Assembly: GCA_937873095.1 (NCBI GenBank)
Contig: CALMVI010000076.1
Location: 1 to 39,678, forward strand
Length of the DNA: 39,678 nt
Direction: 5' to 3'
Origin: an uncultured Acetobacteraceae bacterium
Lineage (GTDB): Bacteria > Pseudomonadota > Alphaproteobacteria > Acetobacterales > Acetobacteraceae
Below, piece by piece: positions 8,482 through 14,941 of the stretch (position 1 is its first letter; every line of letters starts with the position of its first letter). The position numbers and the translations under genes were made by a program. Under the pieces are notes generated by a model, which was not told where the DNA came from, did no database searches, and was given only the letters and a program-made list of their open reading frames with translations.

Positions 8482-9705
8482 TTATATGATCCTTCGTTCG
8501 GCCAGCACGCGGCGCTGCTCCTCGCCCAGCCCGAGCAGATTGCCGAACACGCGGGCATTGTCGGCGCCCAGCGCCGGTGCCGCGTGCCGCACGCAGCCTG
8601 GCGTGTCGGACAGGCGCGGCACCACGTTCTGCATGGCAAGCTCGCCGTATTCGTGGTGCATCACGCGCACGATCGCCTGGCGCGCCAGCACGTGCCGGTC
8701 GGCCATGATGTCCGGCGCGCGATAGATGCGCCCCGCAGGCACGCCTGCCGTCTCGAGCACGGTCTCGAGCGCGTCCGCCGGCAGCGTCGCGGTCCAGGCC
8801 GCAACGATGCCGTCGAGTTCCGCCTGCCGCTCGCCCCGCGCCACGTGGGTGGCAAAACGCGCATCCTCGGCCAGACCGGGCGGTTGCATCACCGCCGACA
8901 GGCGCCGGAACACCGCGTCCTGGTTGGCCGCGATCAGGATCGTCTGGCCGTCTGCCGTAGGATACACGTTCGACGGCGCGATGCCGGGAAGGACGGCGCC
9001 GGTGCGTTCGCGCACGTAGCCGGCCTGCTGGTACTCGGTGATCAGGCTTTCCATCATCGCCAGCACCGCCTCGTAGATCGCGCTGTCGACGACCTGGCCG
9101 CGCTTGGTGCGATGCCGGGCGTGCAGCGCCATCATCGCGCCCAGCGCCGCGTAGGTGGCGGCCAAGGTGTCGCCGATGGAGATGCCGACGCGGCTCGGCG
9201 GCGCGTCCGGCGTGCCCACCACGTGGCGCAGGCCGCCCATCGCCTCGCCGATCGCGCCGAACCCCGCGCGGCCGGCATAGGGGCCGGTCTGTCCGAACCC
9301 GCTGACCCGAACCATGATCAGTTGCGGGTGTTCGGCCGCCAGCGCGCCGTAGCCCATGCCCCATTTTTCCATCGTGCCGGGCCGGAAGTTCTCGATCACG
9401 ATGTCAGCCTTGGCGATCAATTGCCGTGCCAGGGCCTGGCCCTCGGGCACACGCAGATCGATGGTCACCGAACTCTTGTTGCGGCCGACGATGGGAAACC
9501 AGAGCGCGCGTCCGCCGGCGCGCTCGCGTCCCCATTCGCGCAGCGGGTCGCCCGATCCTGGCGGCTCCACCTTGATCACCTCGGAGCCGAAATCGGCAAG
9601 CAACTGGCCGCAGAACGGGCCGGCCAGCAGCTGGCCCAGCTCGATGACCCGTATGCCCTCGAGCGGGCCGGATCTCTGTTCGGTCGGCGTGTCGTTCTCA
9701 GACAT
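8482..9705 (-). CDS. CaiB/BaiF (class III) CoA-transferase
   Basis: The 407-residue protein has the class III CoA-transferase sequence: LEGIRVIELGQLLAGPFCGQ at the N-terminus, KVEPPGSGDPLREWG, VIENFRPGTMEKWG, RVSGFGQTGPYAGRAGFG, and Asp179 in ISIGDTLAATYA. Asp179 matches the catalytic Asp of formyl-CoA transferase. It should move CoA from a donor such as succinyl-CoA or acetyl-CoA to a carboxylic acid. It is the first gene of the leftward unit and divergent from the HMG-CoA-lyase-like gene, an arrangement that suggests the lyase cleaves the CoA ester made here. There is no clear Shine-Dalgarno sequence. A TGTATGCAA site lies 9-19 bp upstream of the start codon. Confidence 0.92.
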   Translation of the reverse strand: MSENDTPTEQRSGPLEGIRVIELGQLLAGPFCGQLLADFGSEVIKVEPPGSGDPLREWGRERAGGRALWFPIVGRNKSSVTIDLRVPEGQALARQLIAKADIVIENFRPGTMEKWGMGYGALAAEHPQLIMVRVSGFGQTGPYAGRAGFGAIGEAMGGLRHVVGTPDAPPSRVGISIGDTLAATYAALGAMMALHARHRTKRGQVVDSAIYEAVLAMMESLITEYQQAGYVRERTGAVLPGIAPSNVYPTADGQTILIAANQDAVFRRLSAVMQPPGLAEDARFATHVARGERQAELDGIVAAWTATLPADALETVLETAGVPAGRIYRAPDIMADRHVLARQAIVRVMHHEYGELAMQNVVPRLSDTPGCVRHAAPALGADNARVFGNLLGLGEEQRRVLAERRII

Positions 9706-9711
9706 TAATGG

Positions 9712-9723
9712 ACTGTATGCAAA
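9712..9723. promoter_or_regulatory. Candidate GntR/FCD operator O1
   Basis: ACTGTATGCAAA just upstream of the CoA-transferase start shares the 9-bp core TGTATGCAA with a second site at 9806-9817. The core is one base from TTGTATACAA, a symmetrical motif often bound by FCD-type GntR proteins such as VanR. The regulator gene at 10727 lies in the divergent unit. Binding here would block the leftward promoter or its translation start. The assignment is inference. Confidence 0.5.
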
Positions 9724-9805
9724 CCGTAGCGGACTCTGCAACAAGCAATTAGGTTTCCATCGACGCCAACCAGACTTCAACTGGCATCGCGTGCCAAGAC
9801 GCAGG

Positions 9806-9817
9806 ATTGTATGCAAC
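9806..9817. promoter_or_regulatory. Candidate GntR/FCD operator O2
   Basis: ATTGTATGCAAC has the arms TTG/CAA around TATG and contains the ATG of the HMG-CoA-lyase-like gene. It repeats the core of O1 in the same orientation 94 bp away. A pair of sites at the two divergent starts fits joint control of both units by the GntR protein encoded downstream. Confidence 0.5.
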
Positions 9818-10725
9818 TGACAGTGGTGCAGCAGGTCGAGGTGGTCGAAGTCTCGCCCAGGGACGGCCTGCAGAACGAGCCGGTCCTGCTGCCGGCCGCC
9901 GACAAGGTGGCGCTGGTGGACCGCGCGCTCTCGGCCGGGCTGCGGCGGATCGAGGTCGCAAGCTTCGTCAACCCGCAGCGCGTCCCGCAGATGGCGGATG
10001 CCGAAGCCGTGCTGTCCGCCCTGGCCGGCCGCCCCGGCCTGCGCCGCATCGGCCTGGTGCTGAACCGGCGCGGCCTGGACCGCGCGCTGCGCGCCGGCGT
10101 GGACGAGGTCAACGTCGTCGTCGTCGCCTCCGACACGTTCAGCCGGCGCAACCAGGGCGTGGGCATCGAGGGCGCGCTCGCCAACTGGGCCGAGATCGCG
10201 GGGGCTGCCCGGGCCGCGAAGGTGCCGGCGAGCGCGGTGCTCGCGGCGGCGTTCGGCTGCCCGTTCGAAGGCGAGGTGCCGCCCGCGCATGTCCGCACGC
10301 TGGTGGCCCGCATCGCCGAGCACGCGCCATCGGAGATCGCCCTGGCCGACACGATCGGCGTCGCCTCCCCGGCCGACGTGGTCGAGCGGTTTGGCGCGGC
10401 CGCTTCCGCCGCTCCCGGCATCCCCCTCCGCGCGCATTTCCACAACACCCGCAACACCGGCCTGGCCAACGCCTACGCCGCCATCCAGTGCGGCGTGCGC
10501 AGCCTGGATGCGAGCATAGGCGGCGTCGGCGGCTGCCCCTTCGCCCCGAACGCGACGGGCAACATTCCCACCGAGGACCTGTGCTACATGCTGCGCCGGA
10601 TGGGAGAGGTGCCGCATGTCGACCTACAGCAACTCATCGAGGCTGCCGCATGGCTGCAGGGCCGGCTGGGGCGCCCAGTCCCCGCCATGCTGGGCCGGGC
10701 CGGACTGTTCCCGCCGGTAGGCTGA
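9811..10725 (+). CDS. Hydroxymethylglutaryl-CoA lyase family protein
   Basis: The 304-residue TIM-barrel enzyme carries the family signatures: VEVSPRDGLQNEP (catalytic Arg17, metal ligand Asp18), EVASFVNPQRVPQMAD, ALADTIGVASPADV, RAHFHNTRNTGLAN (metal-binding His pair) and the glycine-rich loop GGVGGCPFAPNATGN with the conserved Cys. Family members split 3-hydroxy-3-methylglutaryl-CoA or similar 3-hydroxyacyl-CoAs into a keto acid and an acyl-CoA. With a CoA-transferase next door, it probably ends the pathway by cleaving a branched 3-hydroxyacyl-CoA. AGGA at 9804-9806 is the only ribosome-binding candidate for this start. The start codon lies inside a putative operator, and GTG 9823/9826 are alternatives. 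Confidence 0.9.
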   Translation: MQLTVVQQVEVVEVSPRDGLQNEPVLLPAADKVALVDRALSAGLRRIEVASFVNPQRVPQMADAEAVLSALAGRPGLRRIGLVLNRRGLDRALRAGVDEVNVVVVASDTFSRRNQGVGIEGALANWAEIAGAARAAKVPASAVLAAAFGCPFEGEVPPAHVRTLVARIAEHAPSEIALADTIGVASPADVVERFGAAASAAPGIPLRAHFHNTRNTGLANAYAAIQCGVRSLDASIGGVGGCPFAPNATGNIPTEDLCYMLRRMGEVPHVDLQQLIEAAAWLQGRLGRPVPAMLGRAGLFPPVG

Positions 10726-10726
10726 C

Positions 10727-11392
10727 ATGGACGGGCACCGGCGCGGCCGCCTGCGCGACGGGGTGGAGGCCGCCTACCAGACCATACGCGCCGGCATACT
10801 CGATGGCCGTTACGCGGCCGGGCAGAGGCTGACAGGAGACACCCTGGCGCAGGAAGCGGGCGTCAGCCGCACGCCGATCCGCGAAGCCCTGCGCCGCCTG
10901 CAGGCGGAAGGCCTGGTGCGCATGGTCCCCAACCAGGGCGCCACGGTGGCTGGCTGGCATGCGTCCGACGTCGCGCAGGTGTTCGGGCTTCGCGCGGTGC
11001 TGGAGAGCCATGCCGCGGAACTCGCGACGCCGTCGCTGACCGAGGCGCAGATCGACCGCATCGCCGAACTTGCCGAGCTGACCTACAAGCTTGCCCACGA
11101 CCGGCCGGCAGGGTTCCGCCTGGCGCTGGCACAGGCCAACAGCGAGCTCCATCTGACCATCGTCGCCGGCGCCGCAAACGAGCGCCTGGCCAGCATGATC
11201 GCGAGCGTGGTCGACATGCCGCTGGTGTTGCGCACCCTGGACATCTACACGCAGGACGACCTGTTGCGCAGCGCCGGACACCACCGCGAACTCGTGCTGG
11301 CGTTCCGCGCGCGTGATCCGCTCTGGGCCGGCGCGGTCATGAGGAGTCACCTGCTGGCAGCCCGCCGTGCCATCCTGGAAATGCTCCCCTAG
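10727..11392 (+). CDS. GntR family regulator, FCD (FadR-like) subgroup
   Basis: The 221-residue protein has an N-terminal winged helix (AYQTIRAGILDGRYAAGQRL, then GVSRTPIREALRRLQAEGLV near 46-65) and a C-terminal FCD effector domain with NSELHLTIV, HHRELVLAF and MRSHLLAAR, whose histidines usually hold a metal that binds a small carboxylate. One base separates its ATG from the lyase stop, so the two genes are co-transcribed. It is the obvious local regulator of the divergent catabolic units. The TGTATGCAA repeats at 9712 and 9806 are its likely targets. The effector is probably a pathway acid, but this cannot be read from sequence. Confidence 0.92.
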   Translation: MDGHRRGRLRDGVEAAYQTIRAGILDGRYAAGQRLTGDTLAQEAGVSRTPIREALRRLQAEGLVRMVPNQGATVAGWHASDVAQVFGLRAVLESHAAELATPSLTEAQIDRIAELAELTYKLAHDRPAGFRLALAQANSELHLTIVAGAANERLASMIASVVDMPLVLRTLDIYTQDDLLRSAGHHRELVLAFRARDPLWAGAVMRSHLLAARRAILEMLP

Positions 11393-11405
11393 ACCACCTT
11401 GTTTC

Positions 11406-11458
11406 GGCGAGCAGCTTCACGTGTTCAGGTGATCCCACCTGAACACGATCTGCTCTAG
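11406..11458 (-). repeat. Dispersed palindromic element, copy R2
   Basis: GTGTTCAGGTG/CACCTGAACAC (11421-11431, 11436-11446) sits inside outer arms that read GAGCAG and CTGCTCGCCG on the minus strand. It is nearly the same as R1 but inverted. One stem pair differs on both sides (C-G in R1, T-A here), so pairing is kept. It follows the GntR stop by 13 bp. R1 and R2 bracket the whole 2.7-11.4 kb block. Confidence 0.8.
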
Positions 11459-11600
11459 GCGCGTTGCTGTCGAATTTGCTCCGACGCGGCCGCTACAGCC
11501 CTGGGTTGAGTGAGTCCTGAGGCGGAGCAAGCGTCTTTTTTGTTGTCTCGTATCAGACATCCCTCTAGATTCGTCGCGTGCGTATCGTATCGGAGGGAGC

Positions 11601-12065
11601 ATGAGGACCATTCTCGTGGCCGTCGCTGCAGCCGTCACGCTCGTGGGCGCTGCCCGTGCGGCGCCGGGTGCGATCACTTACGCCGTCATCGGAGACAGCG
11701 ATCCAGCGGGCAAGGTACCGGCCCTAAATGGCGTGCCCGGCGCCGGTGTTTCGAACGTCGACGTCCCGATCCCGCTGAACACGCTGGCCGCAGGGAAGAC
11801 GTAAGCGGTCACGGTCGGCACCCAGAACGACAGCTTCGCAGGAAGCTGCACCGTCGCTTACGTGCTGACCGCGACCATCAGCGGCACGGCGACCACGCTC
11901 GACAGTGCGACGACGAAGCCGTACACCTGCGGCAAGGGAACGGTGTGGGCCTGGGTGTTCATCACGGGTGCAATTCCCACCTTCAAAGGCGCCGCGACGC
12001 TGACCGCGACGGCAACGTTCGGCTCGACGGTCATCACGAAAAAGACACCCTTGATCGTCAAATAG
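11601..12065 (+). pseudogene. Small secreted protein gene interrupted by an in-frame TAA
   Basis: A good ribosome binding site (GGAGGG) precedes ATG 11601. The product starts with a clear signal peptide (MRTILVAVAAAVTLVGAARA). The frame stops at TAA 11802-11804 after 67 codons (LNTLAAGKT) but continues open for another 86 codons in the same frame to TAG 12063-12065. The continuation (VTVGTQNDSF, SCTVAYVLTATISGTATTL, Thr-rich strands, a Cys pair) is clearly protein-like and of the same composition. A change from TAC (Tyr) to TAA would explain it. The intact product would be a ~154-residue exported, beta-rich protein of unknown role. A sequencing error is the main alternative. Confidence 0.65.
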
Positions 12066-12095
12066 AGCGTAGCCGGCTTCGGGATAGATCGCCTG

Positions 12096-12147
12096 GAGCA
12101 GATCGCGTTCAGGTGAAATAACCTGAACGCGTGAACCTGCTCGCCAA
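12096..12147 (+). repeat. Dispersed palindromic element, copy R3
   Basis: GCGTTCAGGT/ACCTGAACGC (12105-12114, 12121-12130; loop GAAATA) lies inside GGAGCAG and CTGCTCGCC arms. It is located 30 bp after the interrupted secreted-protein gene and keeps the AAAAA tail after the right arm that R2 and R5a also show. Confidence 0.8.
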
Positions 12148-12160
12148 AAACAACGAGGTG

Positions 12161-12197
12161 GACCATGACCGGTGAGCCGATGCGAACGGTCATGGTC
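12161..12197 (+). other. Hairpin upstream of the membrane protein gene
   Basis: GACCATGACCG (12161-12171) and CGGTCATGGTC (12187-12197) form a perfect 11-bp stem with a 15-nt loop, 17 bp before the next gene's ATG. The stem also contains an 11-codon reading frame (ATG 12165 to TAA 12198-12200). It could be an operator or an RNA hairpin affecting the downstream gene. No family is recognised. Confidence 0.5.
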
Positions 12198-12214
12198 TAA
12201 GCCGCCCCGCGCCG

Positions 12215-12898
12215 ATGGATGTGTCCAAGCTGGCCGGCGTGTTGACCGGCACCGCCTTCGCCATCGGCGTGCTCTACAACATAGGCTACTTCACGGCGAT
12301 CGACCTCCAGTTGTTCCCGCTGCTGTCCTACAAGGACCACCTGGAAACGCTGGTGTTCTTCGTGCCCGTCACGGTCGTGCCGATGCTCTTCTGCATGTGG
12401 CTGCGGGCACACCCGGAGCGAAAACGTGTGGCCGACAGGGCCGTCATCGCCCTTGCAGGCGGCACCGTCACGGCCTGGGTCGAACGCGACGAAATGGCCT
12501 GGTCTGCCGCCTTCAGCGGCATCCTGATGACGGTCGTGTTCCTCACGTCCTTCCTGGTGATTGCCTACTGTGCGTCGATCATCCTCGAAAACCTGCTTAA
12601 GCTGGACGAGGGGCGCGCCGAAGAACAATGGCGTGCGATCGCCTTCTCGGGTCTCGGCCTCCTCACCTTCGTCACTCTTTTCGGCAACGCCCGCGGCCAC
12701 CTTGATTCGGAGGGGTCACGTTTCGACACCAACATCACCCTGACGGGAGAGGATCACGCGAGACTGGACACCCGCCCAGCGCGCTTGATGCGGGCCATCG
12801 ATGGCGGGCTTCTGCTCGTATTCAAGGACACACCGGACCGGCTCGCCTATATACGATACGAGACAGTGCGCTCGATCGCGGAGTCGCTTCATCCCTAG
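12215..12898 (+). CDS. Predicted inner-membrane protein of unknown function
   Basis: I do not recognise the family. The 227-residue product has four or five hydrophobic segments: about 6-26, 44-63, a weaker 75-89, 98-128 and 143-157. A soluble tail of some 70 residues follows, beginning NARGHLDSEGSRFDTN and ending SIAESLHP. The tail (LTGEDHARLDTRPARLMRAI, then GGLLLVFKDTPDRLAYIRYE) looks like a small folded domain. No good ribosome binding site precedes ATG 12215. A strong hairpin lies just upstream and palindromic repeats lie on both sides, so the gene is probably transcribed alone. Confidence 0.7.
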   Translation: MDVSKLAGVLTGTAFAIGVLYNIGYFTAIDLQLFPLLSYKDHLETLVFFVPVTVVPMLFCMWLRAHPERKRVADRAVIALAGGTVTAWVERDEMAWSAAFSGILMTVVFLTSFLVIAYCASIILENLLKLDEGRAEEQWRAIAFSGLGLLTFVTLFGNARGHLDSEGSRFDTNITLTGEDHARLDTRPARLMRAIDGGLLLVFKDTPDRLAYIRYETVRSIAESLHP

Positions 12899-12940
12899 GG
12901 CGTGGTCAGGTGGCATCACCTGACCGACAAACATGCTCGC
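12897..12940 (+). repeat. Dispersed palindromic element, copy R4
   Basis: GGTCAGGTG/CACCTGACC (12904-12912, 12917-12925; loop GCAT) is followed by ACATGCTCGC. The left outer arm is degraded (CTAGGGCGT). The element begins at the stop codon of the preceding membrane-protein gene (TAG 12896-12898). Confidence 0.7.
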
Positions 12941-12951
12941 TCAATAAATAC

Positions 12952-12984
12952 AGCATGTGCGGTTCAACTTGAACCGAACATGCC
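12952..12984. repeat. Divergent palindrome next to R4
   Basis: CGGTTCAA-C-TTGAACCG (12960-12967, 12969-12976) is enclosed by CATGT and ACATG (12954-12958, 12978-12982), a 29-nt near-perfect palindrome. The outer AGCATGT/ACATGC arms resemble the R-family arms, but the core is entirely different. It may be a diverged member or a dyad operator for the downstream DUF4126 gene. Confidence 0.6.
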
Positions 12985-13054
12985 GTAGGCGCCGGCCTCG
13001 GCCTCTTTGCAACCCGCTGGTGGAGGTGGAGTTCTCCTCGCTTCACCGTGTTGA

Positions 13055-13528
13055 ATGGCCGGCATGCTCGCTTCGTTTCTGATGGGCCTGGTTGGGGGGC
13101 AGCGCGCCATGACGCCGCTGGCGGTGGTTTCGGTCGCGGCGGCACGGGGCCGGCTGCCCGCAGACAACGGCGCGCCGGGGATCATCGCCCACCCGGTCGC
13201 GGCCGGTGCGGCCGTGGCACTCGCGGCAGCCGAGCTGGCGGGCGACAAGATGGCAAGCGCGCCCGACCGCATCATCCCGGTCGGGCTGGCGGGGCGCTTC
13301 GCGACGTCCGCCATCGCCGGCGCGGCCCTGGCCAGGTCCCGTGACCGGCTGCTCGGCGCGGCGGTCGGGGGCGCCACCGCAGTCGCTGCGTCCTACCCGG
13401 GATGGCGTGCCCGCACCGCCACCATGCCGCGCTTCGGCCAGACACCGACCGGGCTGGCCGAGGACGCCCTGGTCATAACGGCCGCGATCGTGATCCTGCG
13501 TCTGGCGACAGCACGCCGTGCCGGTTGA
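13055..13528 (+). CDS. DUF4126-like small membrane protein
   Basis: The 157-residue, Ala/Gly-rich protein resembles the DUF4126 family. It has LVGGQRAMTPLAVVSVAAA near 12-30, AAELAGDKMASAPDRI near 58-73 with the AGEL-DK-P-R pattern, GLAGRFATSAIAGAAL, and a final hydrophobic helix (ALVITAAIVILRLA). Function is unknown for the family. ATG 13055 has no near ribosome binding site, and ATG 13064 is an equally possible start. The nearest upstream elements are palindromes at 12897-12984. Just after the stop there is an 18-bp tandem duplication. Confidence 0.7.
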   Translation: MAGMLASFLMGLVGGQRAMTPLAVVSVAAARGRLPADNGAPGIIAHPVAAGAAVALAAAELAGDKMASAPDRIIPVGLAGRFATSAIAGAALARSRDRLLGAAVGGATAVAASYPGWRARTATMPRFGQTPTGLAEDALVITAAIVILRLATARRAG

Positions 13529-13564
13529 CCGCCTCACGTAAAGAAACCGCCTCACGTAAAGAAA
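13529..13564. repeat. 18-bp tandem duplication
   Basis: CCGCCTCACGTAAAGAAA occurs twice in direct succession (13529-13546, 13547-13564), starting at the first base after the DUF4126 stop. It is non-coding, and the only exact tandem repeat of this size I see between genes. The rest of the 237-bp gap up to 13765 shows nothing I can assign beyond the ribosome binding site of the next gene. Confidence 0.85.
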
Positions 13565-13765
13565 AGATGTGGCTTTCGCCGGATCAAGTAAACCGCTCGT
13601 AAATACTGGCTCGTCCGGCAGCGATCATCTTCCCTGCACTTGAACTCCCGGACGTCGCTGGCCAGTTGAAGGCGTCCGAGACATCCCCATTCACATCTCA
13701 GCTTGTCCAGCGCGCGGAAGCCTGCTCCCGGGTCACGCCAGGCAGCCCCAGCTTCGAAGGAAGCC

Positions 13766-14836
13766 ATGCCCACCCAAGCTGACGCCACCGTCTCAGGCCT
13801 CGCCGGGCATGGCGCCGGATGCCTGACGGCGGTCCACATCGACGCCTACAACGCCGAGCTGCGGGACGAGGATGGCTTCATCGGCGACAGGGCAAGCGGC
13901 CGGGCGTTCCGGGCCATCCTGGAAGCCGGCCGCGAGCGCGTGCGGCGGTCCGGCGACGATCCTGGCGGCGCGGTCGCAGGGCCCGGCATCAGCAAGAAGA
14001 AGCTCGACCGCATCATCCTGGACGGCGACCCTGTGGCCGCCGGAATCGTCCTCGGCACGATCGAGGAGTTCGCCGCCGAGTTCGCGGCCGTCATCCGCCG
14101 CCTGCTGCGCCTGAAGGAATGGCGCGGCACGCAGCGCATCGTGGTCGGCGGCGGCCTGCGCGCGAGCCGCATCGGCGAACTCGCCATCGGTCGCACGGCC
14201 GGGCTGCTCAAGGCCGCGAACCAGGACGTCCTGCTGCAGCCGATCCGGCACGATCCGGACGAGGCGGGCCTGCTCGGCTGCATCCACCTCGCGCCGTCCT
14301 GGATTTTCTCGGGCCACGACCAGATCCTGGCGGTGGACATCGGCGGCTCCAACATCCGGGTCGGCACAGTCGACCTCAACCAGCGCAAGTCGCCCGACCT
14401 GTCGCGGTGCAAGGTCGTGCAGTCCGAGCTCTGGCGCCATGCCGACGACGAGCCGAGCCGAGCCGCCGCGGTCGGCCGCCTGTCCGAAATGCTCGGCACG
14501 GCCATCCGGCACGGGAGCAAGCGCGGACGCCGGCTGGCGCCCTTCATCGGCATCGGCTGCCCCGGGCACATACGGGAGGACGGGTCCATCATGAAGGGCG
14601 GCCAGAACCTGCCGGGCGATTGGGAGCACAAGAGCTTCAACCTGCCGCGGCTGCTTCGCGAGGCAATCCCCGAGATCGGCGGGCACGAGGTCACCGTGCT
14701 CATGCACAACGACGCCGTGGTGCAAGGGCTGAGCGAGGTCCCCTTCATGCGCGACGTCGAGCGCTGGGGCGTGATGACCATCGGCACGGGTCTCGGCAAC
14801 GCCCGGTTCACCAACCGCTCGCCGGCCAGGGAGTAG
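13766..14836 (+). CDS. ROK-family protein with circularly permuted halves
   Basis: The 356-residue protein has every ROK sugar-kinase landmark but in swapped order. Residues 40-175 resemble the usual C-terminal half: ASGRAFRAIL (43-52), ISKKKLDRIILDGDPVAAG (75-93), a long helix, IVVGGGL (125-131) and AGLLGCIHLAP. Residues 185-350 resemble the usual N-terminal half: ILAVDIGGSNIRVGTVDL (187-204), GIGCPGHIREDG, HNDAVVQGLSE with catalytic-type Asp316, and GTGLGNARF (340-348). The join falls just after the phosphate-2 loop. The zinc motif (CxCGxxGCxE) normally found there is missing. It may still phosphorylate a sugar, or be a regulator that has lost its DNA-binding part. GAAGGAAG before ATG 13766 supports the start. 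Confidence 0.8.
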   Translation: MPTQADATVSGLAGHGAGCLTAVHIDAYNAELRDEDGFIGDRASGRAFRAILEAGRERVRRSGDDPGGAVAGPGISKKKLDRIILDGDPVAAGIVLGTIEEFAAEFAAVIRRLLRLKEWRGTQRIVVGGGLRASRIGELAIGRTAGLLKAANQDVLLQPIRHDPDEAGLLGCIHLAPSWIFSGHDQILAVDIGGSNIRVGTVDLNQRKSPDLSRCKVVQSELWRHADDEPSRAAAVGRLSEMLGTAIRHGSKRGRRLAPFIGIGCPGHIREDGSIMKGGQNLPGDWEHKSFNLPRLLREAIPEIGGHEVTVLMHNDAVVQGLSEVPFMRDVERWGVMTIGTGLGNARFTNRSPARE

Positions 14837-14941
14837 CGCCTTGCGAAGCGTGTCGGAAAATCATGCGCCGCTCGCCCATAGCGGCGCCGCTTGCCTGGCC
14901 GCACGCCGCGGTCCGGGTGTCCCTCTCGGCGCGGCCTGCGC

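Noticed and set aside
8297-9364. 355-codon minus-strand open frame overlapping the CoA-transferase gene
   Set aside because: Arg/Gly/Ala-rich with no motif; it is a shifted frame of the CoA-transferase and receptor genes.
13552-13839. 95-codon minus-strand open frame upstream of the ROK gene
   Set aside because: It overlaps the ROK start and the tandem repeat and shows no ribosome binding site or recognisable sequence.
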